A stretch of DNA of 64,000 bases, taken from NCBI RefSeq assembly GCF_022539665.2, contig NC_081336.1, positions 9,896,778 through 9,960,777 of the forward strand, in the 5' to 3' direction. Shown here one piece after another: positions 21,261 to 31,399 of this stretch. Position numbers and translations under genes: made by a program. The notes below the pieces were generated by a model that made no database searches, had not been told where the DNA came from, and saw nothing but the letters and a program-made list of their open reading frames with translations. Source of the DNA: Daphnia carinata (Eukaryota > Arthropoda > Branchiopoda > Diplostraca > Daphniidae). Every line of letters starts with the position of its first letter. Position 1 is the stretch's first letter.

Positions 21261-23700
21261 ATATGATTATCCGTTAATTCACTGCTGGAACACTTTGCTA
21301 TTGTTTGTTTATTTTTCTTTAGTTTAATGTTTTGTGGTTTTACGCAGATTCTTAATTGATTTGGTTTCTTTAGTTGTACAACATGTTTTTAGTATGGCGC
21401 TTATTCCGTAGTGTTCGGCCGTTAATGTTTAGCAGCTCCTCCTGGAACCATTCTTTTCTGGTAAGTAAGTTTGTTCCATATTTTCTTAGAATTGAACTGG
21501 TGGTTGCACTGCTTCACTCACACGGTGGGGTAACGTCTCGCCATGCAGCAGTGTTTACCGTATGTCGGGTTTGAGGATTTCATTTATTACTTTCATTTTA
21601 ACACCATATTTTTCAGAATATGTTATATTTCGTTCATAGTGTGAATTGGCAATGCTGCTTAGGAGTCGGGGTGGTGGGGGGGGGAGAGAAAAAACGCTAA
21701 ATTGCGATCATCAGTTTCATCATTGCTATTTTAACTGATGTTCGCAAAGGATGTGTGGCGTGTCAAATAGTCAATTTCAAGCTCAGTTTCAAGCAGTGAA
21801 CTACGTGGATAAATTGCTGCCGAAAAATATGTAAACTGGTATTCCTGTAGTGCGTTATTTAGATGACCGACTAGAAGGAGAAAAGAGCGGCCATGGCAAG
21901 GATAGTTGACTCAAAGACAATTTGCAGCCTGAATACAAATGCAACAACCACGCCTTTTTGTCCAGTGAAAACAAGATAGTTCTTCGGTGGCTGTTCTGCG
22001 TTTGAATGCAATTCATAGCGGGAAAGTTATCTGCACCAATTTTAGGTTTGTAGATGTTTTTTTTTTGCTTTCGCTTTGCATGCGCATTTCAGAAGACGCT
22101 AAGATCTCGACTCCCTCTCCCAGTTGTTTGTCTGATGTTTTTTCAAGGGCCGATCAATGAATTAACTATTTCATTTTAATTTATTATCTTTTACTCGTAA
22201 TTTTTACCAATCGAATAATTTGTTTGCATATCGGATTCTATTCGTCTTTTGGGTTCACTTCTGTACCTTTTTGCCCAAGTGGACCTCATTACGTATTCCT
22301 ATCTATGCGTTGAGGATCACTTGATTATAAGTTTTGTTCTTGAAATTTGTGTTCAAGTTTCATCCTGGACGACGCCCAAATAATTTTGAAAACAATATGT
22401 ATTTTGGTACGGTTGGTTAAGTATTTCACAATTGGCACGGATTTCTGCGTGTGTGTGTGTGTTACTGATGTTGGTGCACTGCACGAGAGCCGCAACATGA
22501 ATTTATCTTTCCCAACAAAACAAAACTTACCATTGTAAACCCGAAAGACAACCAGCCATCTCCTTGTTTTAATTTGGTTTTTGCATAGTGTGTCCCTGCG
22601 CAAGAGAAAACAAAATAGTTATGGCAGAAGTTGAATTCGCCGCCCATTTTGAAATAAGTCGCAACGTTGCTTCAGTTTTGTGAGGCGGCTTCAGTCGCCA
22701 TTTGCTATTTCTTTGTCGTGTGTGAAACTGGTGGTGTGCATCTCACTCGTGAAATATTGGGCACATCAGGCAACCATAGTAAAGTAATACTTTAGTGAAT
22801 GTTTCGCCAAGAAAACATTGTTAACATTCACCACCACCCGAAACTTTAATTTGAGAATACCTAATATTTGAAACTCCTTTTCCAATTACAAAATGAATGG
22901 TACGTTATTAAGGAAAAACTATAAGAAGTAATAATTTTCAGTCTTTGCTTTTTTTTCTTCTACATTTTAGAGAATTTCACAAGTTGTGAAGCAGACATTG
23001 TGGGGTATCTGCTCTTGTGCTCTCACCTCCATGCCAGATGGCCATTAAGAAGGACCATAAATGTGTGGTAATATTACTTTTCCACATTCCACTATTGCAT
23101 TATTCTTTGCCATTATTGTTATCTCATACCGTGAACGCAAGAAGAGTTTATTTGCTTGCTATTATGGACGGTAACTTGTGTCCCTAAAAGTAAGCACGAC
23201 AGGCACATTGAGATAATGGATATTGCGACCTTCATGCATTTTTAAAAAGCCATTAAGCCAAACTGCTCAACCATGCAGTCAGGCTTTGTACTAAAAAAAA
23301 AATCAAAATTAATGAAATAAACCAAGCTTTTCATTTCAATCATTTCAGGATTGTGGAGACAAACATTGTGGTTCCAACGGTTTCCTTAGTTAGGCAAGTC
23401 ATTTAATAATGCTTGGTGTTACAACTATTTTTAAAATTATTTTCAATAACAATTTTTCTATTCAGAATATTAGCAGCTTCTGAGCACTGAGAAAAGATTG
23501 TTACTGATGTAGAGTTTTGAATGGTGGACCTCACAGTCCATGACAGAAACGAATAGGACAGAAAACTCCATCTTCATCACTAACAAAGAAAAGGCCTATT
23601 TTTAGATTGGTTTAACGCGTGCAGTCTGGCGTCTGCACGCGCAAAAATTTATTTCATTCTGATCTACTTTTTTCTGTCTTTTTTCTTTCACAAGGTAAGT
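21260..23700. other. Spacer between G2A and the vasa-like fragment
   Basis: No supported coding region. 21640-22160 carries a diverged part of the spacer cassette. A short GT tract lies near 22448-22462. The region aligns with 57190-59650 but with clearly more substitutions and small indels than the G1-G2 part of the duplication. Small open frames here show no domain. Confidence 0.5.
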
Positions 23701-23730
23701 GTTTCCTTGTATTTGTAGTGTTGTTGTAAG

Positions 23731-24310
23731 AATTCTGGCTACATAAAACCAACACCTGTTCAGAAAGCTTCAGTTGCAGGTATTCTTGCCAAAATAGATT
23801 TAATTGCTTGTGCTGTCACGGGCTCCGGCAAAACGGTAATCCAATTAATTAACGCTGTATAATTTGGGACCTTGATGCCCTCGTACTGGCTTGATTCGAA
23901 TGGGTCGTCATGAACTTGGTTAGTTGAAGTAAAAGTAATTTTGAGTGGGCACTTTGGTGATTGCGACTATGGAAAGGTCCAATTGCGTTTTAGATACTGA
24001 ACAAACCCTTCGTGTTATTCGTTGATTAAGTCATCTAAAATTTTTACATTTTTTCATGCAGGCGGCGTACTTGGCACCAGTTATGAACATATTGTTAGAA
24101 CAAGGTGTTGCTGGTGCGTCTCATGCCATGGGGCAAAAGCCAGAAGTTGTAATTGTGTCACCCACTCGTGAATTGGCCATTCAAATTCACCGCGAGAAAT
24201 GTAAATTCTCCTACAATTCGGTATGAAAGTCTGATTATATATGGAGGAACTGTCAAGAGCCATCAACGGCCAAATCTTCAAGCTGGGTGCAATATTCTTG
24301 TCACGACCGC
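23731..24310 (+). pseudogene. Vasa-like DEAD-box helicase fragment, copy A
   Basis: Two exons are readable. About 23731-23835 encodes [20 protein letters not shown] (Q-motif region) and ends with motif I TGSGKT. After a GTAATC donor, the second exon starts at 24062 after CAG and encodes AAYLAPVMNILLEQG and motif Ia PTRELAIQI, decaying by CNILVTTAKDRL (motif GG/Ib region) near 24310. No DEAD box, SAT motif or C-terminal domain follows; similarity to copy B stops at 24310. The 5' glycine-rich/zinc-knuckle exons seen in copy B (59.7-60.3 kb) are absent. Residues are closer to canonical vasa than in copy B (PTPVQK, PTRELA). Confidence 0.75.
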
Positions 24311-24604
24311 TAAGGATCGCCTTCTTGCAGCATTTAGCGCGTCTCAAACTCAAACTATGTCTAAGCGTACCGGACCAACTTGACGACCCCATATTTACTG
24401 ACCGAATACCCAGGCTCATCCGTAACTTGATCGTTTCCCTCTTTTCCAGCACCATCCATGTAAGAAATCGTTTAATTTTTAAATGATAAGAAAAGAATAC
24501 TAAACGCAGTTGTTTAATTGTTTCGAAAATGTCATGTTCCGGAAGAGCAACGAATTCGAGATTATGTCTGCAAACCGCCACTGGGTAACACACGGCTCTA
24601 GTGC

Positions 24605-26313
24605 ACTATGATACGACGCGCTGAAGAAGACTCTGCCGGCTGGCATGGAATGGACGGACTGATCGATCCTGATGCACCAACCAGAAGCGGTGGAGGTGTT
24701 GGCTTCACCTTCTTATCTCGAATTTCTCGGCGGACTCATTCCTCTCCTCAAGGTTGTCTTTTCAATTACATTTCTCTCCCCCACATTCTTTATTTATTAT
24801 CATCGTTGCTTTCGCCATTAAAAAAAACGATTATTTATACGATATCTTTAGGGTAAGCCAACGTCGAGAATAAGGCCAGAGTTTGTTATTTACGATCCGC
24901 GTAAGCTCTCCAGCAACGACATGAGTAAAAGTCAGCCTTTGTTAAACAAGAGCTCCGAATTGCTGTTAGCTCCTCCACCTACATCGGCCAGCAAATTCCA
25001 GCAATTGCTTAGTCCTGGCCTTAGACGTAAATTCAGGCTAAATCGTCCCACTGCTGGACAGCACTGGGCTGATTCAGATTGCGAAACGGACGATAGTTGC
25101 TTATCTTGATCAGATTGCGTACAAGACGTCATTGTAACACCTGCAACCGCGTCAAATGTCATTGGGCGTGGTCGATTTACGTGATTCTTCACATGGAACT
25201 GAAGTAGAAGGGCCATCCATTTCAATCTGCCCGTCGGACGAAGAAGATAATTCGAAAGGCAATAGAGAATCATCGAACCGACAACATCCGCCCATAGTTC
25301 CACCGACGACACCTAATTTACGATTGAAACGGAAAACCGGAATGAGCCGAATGGAACCCCCAGCTTTACCGACTCATCATCGACGAGCTGTTCAACATCA
25401 ACCTCAGACGACACCCGACGAAATGTTACGGATCGAGTGGAACTCTGACTCGCGGATCATATTGTTAACACCGACCGTTAGATGGCGTTTAAAGCGTTGG
25501 GCATCCCGCAATAGCGTCTGCAATCAGCAACAATAGCAATTGGCCTTACAGTAGAAGAAGAAAGAGTCGCCCACTGGATTCTAGTCCTGTTGTTGGTAGC
25601 AAATTAAATATAAAATTTGAAATAGTAAATTCACTTTAAATGCTTTTTAATTCAATCTCAAATCAATAACTGAATACTATCTGAATAATAGGCAATTGCT
25701 CATGTCTCCATTGCTAGCCAGACGTTTTTGTTTTTGGAAAATATCGTTTTGCTTCTGTTGCCGCCACTGCAACGGCTATGGAAAGCTCAGACGAAGATAA
25801 CGATGATCCTCAGACCACAACAGTCCATAATTTTCACAATCTTGAGAGTTTCCTGAAAGCTCAGCTGCTCAATAAGGTAATGGTGGTCATCAGTTCTCAT
25901 CGACATAGATTTCGATTAAATATGTTAGTTACCACAGACATGGATAGCTGAAAAGAATTCAACTAATGATGAAGGCGAGCCACCAGCTCAGGCGAGACGA
26001 AGATGTGAGTTTGTCTTGAACAACAAAGCCCCGTTGTGGAACAAACACATTCAAGTTTATCAGTTGGACTTTGGAGGGAGAGTGACCCAAGAATCTGCGG
26101 AAGATTTCCAGATTGAATTCAAAGGAAAACAGGTAGTTTATTATCAGCTGAGGCTTTATACTAAGGTGCATTGATGATGTTCTAATTGGAATTGATTGAC
26201 AGGTTATGCAGTTTGGCAGAATCGATGGGAATGCCTACACGTTAGATTTTCAGTATCCTTTCTCAGCTGTCCGGGTTTTTGCTGTGGCATTGGTGAATCA
26301 ACGATTGAAATAA
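24605..26313 (+). pseudogene. Tubby-related protein 4 (TULP4/tusp)-like 3' exons
   Basis: Recognised from the C-terminal half of a Tubby domain. Exon 25938-26132 (65 codons) contains FVLNNKAPLWNKHIQVYQLD and GGRVTQESAEDFQIE. Exon 26203-26313 contains VMQFGRIDGNAYTLDFQYPF and ends VNQRLK plus stop. Between them is a normal intron with GTAGTT donor and CAG acceptor. An upstream exon ends at 25876 (MESSDEDNDD...FLKAQLLNK). Earlier segments at about 24605-24750 and 24852-25107 (RPEFVIYDPRKLSSND, ending DDSCLS then a stop) look like the linker region, but the reading frame is interrupted between 25107 and 25770. The N-terminal WD40/SOCS part expected of TULP4 is absent. It is most likely a partial duplicate; a rearranged functional gene is less likely. 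An AATAAA lies near 26328. Confidence 0.75.
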
Positions 26314-26399
26314 AAATGGAATTTGAATAAATCTGTCCAGAGATGGTCAATATGCCTCTTGTGATATTTAACATTATAACTGAATTATTTCACGTCATT

Positions 26400-27940
26400 C
26401 CTTTGTTTATTATGAAAGTTTTCAATATACGTTAATGAATGGGAAGATGGATAAAATGGACATTACATTTCCTGCAAGATGAGACCGACAGGTATCTAAC
26501 ACAATGCTGTTGAATTGTGAGTACAAATCATGTAAATTGTGTGACACCATTAAGGTTTTAAGAAATAAAAAATAGGAACATAGTAGTTTTAAATAACGAG
26601 ACTGTTTTTTAGAAATACAGTCTTATTTTTTACGTTTATGGGGCATGTTACTCGTGGCGTTCGTAGCGGGAGTTTTTGGAAACATAGAGAATCGGGCTTA
26701 TTTTTCACAGTTATGGGCCACGTTACCCGTGGCGTTCGTAGCGGGATTTTTGGAACTACAGAAAACGCATGATATAAACGTTAGGCAGTAGTCATAACGT
26801 AGGTTGCGTTAGGAAGGTGTATTTGAGTTTCCATCATCTCAACAGTGTTTTATTTTGGTTTTTTAATTGTGGTTGTTACCTCTACGTAAAAAATTGTTTT
26901 ATAACAATCACGACGAATTTGAATTACTCCGAAATAATAACTTTCAGGTAAAAAAAAAACTGAAGTTTCGACATCATCGCTGAATTGCGAGTTCAAATCA
27001 TGTATTGTTATGGCAATATCTAGGTTTCAAACATTAATTTTAAAATATAAGAAAAGTCGGGCTTAGTTTTTTTGTCGGGCTTATTTTAAAATCTGATAAA
27101 ATTGAATTTCCGCTAGATGGCGATGCAAGTTCATCAGCCGTAGTGTCAGAAATCAAACTAATTTGTGCTCGAAGAAGTTCAAGCGAATCAAATGGTGTGT
27201 CAAAAAGTGTTTTCCTTTTTTGTGTTGATCAAGTGAAGCTTATCATTGGATTACTTTTTGTGTAACAGGTAATTATGTGGTGAACTATCATCATACTTCC
27301 TACTGAATTCCATCATCAACTATCCATCATACTTTTCTCATGCTCGTGAAGAGGTACTAGACATATATTTTCCAATAAGCATCCCATTGCCATTCTTCTG
27401 CTGTTGAGAAGTAGCTCGTCAAACCAATATTGCAAAGGATGCTGGCATGCAGTCTTCTTGTCATTTCGACTGAGCCTTTCAAGTAGCGTGATTTTGAGTT
27501 GAAGAGTGAGGTATTAGACTTATATTTTAGCATTCAGTGTTACAATTGCCATAATTCTGCTTTTATTTTTAGCCTGCAACTAGAATTGCAAAGAATGCTG
27601 GCCCAAAAAAGATCATTCTTCGCAAGCTCATCATTGTGTGTAAGTTTGAATGTGATGGGAAGTGCAGCATATGCCTCACAACTGTGTTGAAAACGATTGG
27701 AAACCACAAATTCAGCAGTATTCTTATTATTTCTACCTTGCCAGTCTCCACACTTTGACGTGAACCTCAACACCACTATGCCTCAGTATTTTAAGTTTCT
27801 TTTTTCTTTAGTATTACCTTTTTTAAACTTAATATCTTATTATAGGACTACCAAGCCTGCCTCATCATCCGAAAAATTGCTGGCCCTGCAAACTACCCAG
27901 TCTACGGACATCAAGCCTAAGTAAAAAAAGGCCCTTCTTC
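26400..27940. other. Spacer with a short tandem duplication
   Basis: No supported gene. 26624-26772 is a tandem pair of about 75-80 bp units, each containing TGGCGTTCGTAGCGGGA preceded by a TTACCCGT/TTACTCGT word. The remainder is AT-rich with weak open frames only. Confidence 0.5.
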
Positions 27941-27944
27941 ACCT

Positions 27945-28080
27945 CGCCCGTCATCGTTTCGCCCGTCGTCCCGTCATCGCTTCGCCCGTCGTCCCGTCAT
28001 CGCTTTGCCCGTCGTCCCGTCATCGCTTTGCCCGTCGTCCCGTCATCGCTTCGCCTGTCACCGCTTCGCCCATCGCCGCC
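27945..28080. repeat. CCCGTC-type minisatellite
   Basis: Imperfect tandem units of about 20-25 bp built on GCCCGTCGTCCCGTCATCGC. A sequence of the same composition on the opposite strand occurs at about 63440-63540. No coding role is supported. Confidence 0.75.
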
Positions 28081-28153
28081 TAATGGTCGCCTCGTCTTCG
28101 CCTCGTGGTCTTCGTGGGTTCGTTGTTATTTTATGTAATGTATAGTGTGCTAA

Positions 28154-28475
28154 TTAACAGGTTGGCTGCCACGCCCCATTTTGGTCCCCTTTTTTTTTTT
28201 AGCTTGATAGGGACGGGCCGCGCTGCTCTACCCATGGTCTATGTGCCGTGGGGTGGAGCTGTCGCCACTGCCCAAGATTCGCCGTAAGGCGCACCCAGGC
28301 AATGCACCATAGGGCCTCTCTTTTTCCGATGCGATGCTTGGTTGCCAGGGGGTGTGCATTCCCCTAATGGCTTCCAACATCGCGTCAGCCCGGACCATAG
28401 TGTCCCCCTCTATCGCCATCCTTCAGATGGCGATGTAGTACAGTAGTTGTAGGGGCGTGGCAGCCAACCTGTTAG
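28154..28475. mobile_element. MITE with ~23-bp terminal inverted repeats (piggyBac-like?)
   Basis: The left end reads TTAACAGGTTGGCTGCCACG and the right end is its reverse complement (CGTGGCAGCCAACCTGTTAG), giving near-perfect inverted termini that extend through CCCC. The left flank is TTAA; the right is TTAG, one change from the TTAA duplication expected of piggyBac elements. The ~314-bp interior has no transposase and carries further hairpins, such as GCCATC...GATGGC near 28411-28434. Superfamily assignment rests only on the TTAA edge and is tentative; the inverted repeats themselves are clear. Confidence 0.75.
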
Positions 28476-28606
28476 TTGTATTGTGTATTGTATGTATGTT
28501 GTATATTGTATTGTCATGTAAAGTGGTGGAATAGTGGGTGGAAGGAGGGACAATAAAAAATTTTATCATTTAGTTCGCATTGTATTTAATTATGTAGCTG
28601 ATAGCT

Positions 28607-28675
28607 GAGTTGGGGTTTGAACACCAAGACCTCTGTCATGCTATCCCGATACTATACCATTAAGCTACCATTGAC
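28607..28675 (-). other. tRNA-like sequence 1
   Basis: On the minus strand there is an A-box-like TAGCTTAATGG and a B-box-like GTGTTCAAACCCC at tRNA spacing. The anticodon stem does not pair well. Probably a tRNA pseudogene or SINE head. Confidence 0.4.
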
Positions 28676-28820
28676 GTTCATTAGTAGGTAGATAGTACTA
28701 TAGAACCGTGTCTGCTGGGTACACGTAGATAGGCATTCAAAGTCCAATCATTGTTACGGTACTTACAACCGTTGTAATGTCATTCCCTATTAAATTCATT
28801 TAAGTTATTAATTGAATATC

Positions 28821-28890
28821 TACTCAGACTAGAATCGAACCATAATCATTCGGCATACTGTGCCAATGCTCAACCATTGAGCTATGAGTA
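28821..28890 (-). other. tRNA-like sequence 2
   Basis: Minus strand: A-box TAGCTCAATGGTTGAGC with a good D-stem, a five-pair anticodon stem TTGGC/GCCGA around loop ACAGTAT, and B-box GGTTCGATTCT. Position 33 is C rather than T and the acceptor stem is weak, so function is doubtful. Confidence 0.45.
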
Positions 28891-29000
28891 ATATGTGTTA
28901 CGTCTCTATTTTTCGTTGTAATTCAGGGGAACATATAAACACTTGTAATAATATTGTTTAATGGTCCTAACATAAATATAACTCTTGTTCATCATTCAAT

Positions 29001-29070
29001 TCACTCGACTGAGAATCGATCCCAATGCTTTCGGATTACTAATCCTATGCTCTACCGCTGAGCCATGAAT
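29001..29070 (-). other. tRNA-like sequence 3
   Basis: Minus strand: A-box TGGCTCAGCGGTAGAGC, an anticodon arm with loop TTAGTAA (anticodon AGT) and 4 of 5 pairs, and B-box GATCGATTCTC. A Thr-type tRNA pseudogene or tRNA-derived repeat. Confidence 0.45.
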
Positions 29071-29139
29071 ATTATTTGATTTGTTCCACCAGTCCATGCC
29101 ATTTGGAGGTCAACTTCTGGACTTGTAAATTTTTTGAAT

Positions 29140-29540
29140 GATTATACTTCTTCCTGGGTGTGTTTGCGGCAATTGATACAGGAAACCTGTGGTCACTTTC
29201 GTTTAACTTTTGTTAGTAAATGTCACTCCGATGGAATAAATAAACGTTGGTTTAAGAACCACGGATTTGCAGGGGTTTGAACCTCTAACTTTTGGCTTCG
29301 GAATCAGATGCTTTACCATTTATGCAACTGCGACACTCAATATTTTTATTTTACCACATGATTTGTGGGATGGATTTCACGGACATTTAAAAATCACTTT
29401 CTGGATTCACTACAGTCATTTAAATTATCAAAGATTTCGTTTCTACCTGTTAAGATGTATAATTTTTTATTACATATGTTTCCACTCTGTTTCCTTTATT
29501 TTCTCACGTAGAAAACAGATCACCGAAACGTGCCTACGAC
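29140..29540 (-). repeat. tRNA-derived interspersed repeat, copy 1
   Basis: Contains a tRNA-like head at about 29261-29335 (minus strand, loop TTCCGAA, B-box GAGGTTCAAACCCC). Flanking sequence on both sides is shared with 34000-34290, including the TAGATGTATAATT and GAACAGATCAC-like words. Two dispersed copies with a tRNA-like core suggest a SINE-type family. Confidence 0.5.
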
Positions 29541-30880
29541 ATAGATATAGAATTGCATTAGATATTCTACCACCAAGTTACCGAGTAAATCGTTTCTTAG
29601 AGTTAAAAAGTAACATAACACATTTTACTGGCTATCAATGTATTTAAAAAATTAGAAATGATTTATTGATTCACATGGATTTGATTATATTTTATATCCG
29701 AATGTATGTATTTCTTGGATAATTCCAACATTATTTCCAATTTATTCAAAATTTTATTTTCCTCCTTTTTTTGTAATTTATTAACAAATTGGTGCTGGCT
29801 TTAAATATTTTTGTAAATATATATACTAATAATTTGTAAATTGTTAGCTGTTTATAATTTCTCATAACAATTTAAAAGTTTTGTTCCCGTCAGTGAAAAG
29901 CATTTATAATATTAGTTTCATCTTTTACAGTCATCCAACAATTTAAATCCGAAAAATATTAATTAATTAATATTTTATAATTAACAATGTGATATTTACC
30001 AATTTGTTATGAATTTTACTTATCTAATTGTTACAATGTTTTAAAATTACTTATCTTAGTCCATTTGCAAACAAACTGCATTTTCTAACGTTAAATTGCT
30101 GATGAATTTAACAGCTCCATACAAGACAAAATACTAGGTGATATTTAATTAATATAACACACCTGTTATTGGCTGCGTGAAAGTTAATAATGGAATAGTA
30201 ACAAATACTAAAGCTGCTAACCAACGGCCAGCCACGGAATGGCGATTGGAAAACAACCAAGAAACTATTAAACATTTTAGGTAACAATTGCACAAAATTC
30301 TCACATAATTATACAAATTTTCATAATTTCTTAATATTTGCAACGACTTCGAACAGCAAACGGATTCGAACATTTTTCTTCTACCCTCTTAATTTCCAAT
30401 AACTTTCCTCTCCGTATACCATCCTTTCAAATTGATCTAGATAGTAATAAAACAATTGGTTAGTATAATATCGTGCTCTTGAAATTGAAAAGTTTTTTCT
30501 TTAATCGATTGCGAACAGGACGACGGGCTGGGAAGGAGTACGATAATTTAAATGTAAATGTCTATATTCGACTAGACGATTATATCAAGTCTTCCATCAA
30601 CGTCCCTATAATAGTGCAACTTGTGCGATGATACTTTTACTAACCTAATTGGTGATGATTAATCCAAGAAATCTCTTTCGCTTAACAAATGATCCGACTA
30701 TATGAAGATTATTATCAATCTTTGCCATACTACTTCCATCAGAGAAAGACACACCTGTTTTAAATATCACTAGACTATGATTACTGCTTGAATAATATCA
30801 AGTTCTCGACTGGCAAAACAACACCTACAAATGACATGAAAACATTCAATTGTTTGACAAATAAATAATTGCCCCATTCA
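29540..30880. other. AT-rich region, no supported gene
   Basis: Very AT-rich with short palindromic AT words (such as TTAATTAATTAA near 29960). A minus-strand open frame at 30149-30373 has hydrophobic stretches but no recognisable domain, so it is not called. Confidence 0.45.
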
Positions 30881-30888
30881 TCGCTCAC

Positions 30889-30950
30889 AACTTCGATACA
30901 ATAAACCGGAATTCTCCAATCTGCATAGTAGTTGACTCCGCAACAATAAT
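30889..30950 (-). CDS. Possible tetraspanin exon (CCG motif)
   Basis: A 62-nt minus-strand exon with a CAG acceptor right before 30950 and a GTGAGC donor right after 30889. It encodes DYCCGVNYYADWRIPVYCIE, which matches the CCG...DW signature of the tetraspanin large extracellular loop. No complete four-pass gene could be assembled. Hydrophobic segments further 5' on the same strand (31215-31080, and a diverged duplicate at 33030-32885) might be transmembrane exons, but this is uncertain. Confidence 0.4.
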
Positions 30951-31079
30951 CTGTTAAATAAAACATTTACAAGTATACGACACAAATGGTGAAATATTGT
31001 AAATTAATACCTACCGTATGTATTAGTAGTATAATATATGATAGGAAAAGTAGTATTTAGTAGTTTAACCCTGATGAAA

Positions 31080-31215
31080 ACAATTCACGTAACGACAAAT
31101 TAGGCCCAGCTACGAATAAATAAGAAAAAATGGAACTTAATAACGACATCAAAACGCGAATGGTGTAGTCCTTGCTTTCATCACATTCACTACTACGGTG
31201 CCTACGTTGGGCGTC
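31080..31215 (-). repeat. Segment duplicated at 32885-33030
   Basis: About 135 bp that aligns with 32885-33030 at roughly 80 percent by eye. Both copies keep an open minus-strand frame with IEDAQ at its start and a hydrophobic stretch (LMSLLSSIFSYLFVAG here, LMFLISIFFSFLFVVG in the other). Retention of hydrophobicity hints at a coding membrane segment. The gene family was not identified. Confidence 0.4.
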
Positions 31216-31399
31216 TTCAATAATCTGCCGACAGATGACAGACTGAAAACAGATGTGCAGGGTACATTCACACGGCAATGTAACAACCATTTCAAAGACA
31301 GAAATCCCATCCTCACAGCTGTTAAAACCCCAACAAACAAATTGTTTCAAGTAATAGGAATAGAAGCATTTAAAACAATACATACAAAAAAATATTAAA

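Larger units (their letters stand above)
8008..24310. repeat. Segmental duplication, copy A
   Basis: This segment aligns base for base with 44000-60997. The offset is 35992 at the left edge, 35958 across G1 and 35960 across G2. Most of it is nearly identical, but divergence rises to the right of about 20.9 kb. Copy A lacks about 700 bp present in copy B at 59.69-60.42 kb (vasa-like exons). Content: spacer, G1A, spacer, G2A, spacer and the 5' part of a vasa-like gene. A poly-C tract at 8295-8306 is 12 C here and 17 C in copy B (44288-44304). Confidence 0.95.

Noticed and set aside
22325-22647. Overlapping frames near the GT tract (also 58245-58630)
   Set aside because: The two duplicates differ by indels that change the frame, so no protein is conserved.
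27945-28080. CRISPR-like array
   Set aside because: Units are imperfect, contiguous and without spacers, and the DNA is eukaryotic. It is a minisatellite.
30149-30373. Small hydrophobic minus-strand frame as a membrane-protein gene
   Set aside because: No motif, splice sites or duplicate support it, and AT-rich DNA yields such frames by chance.
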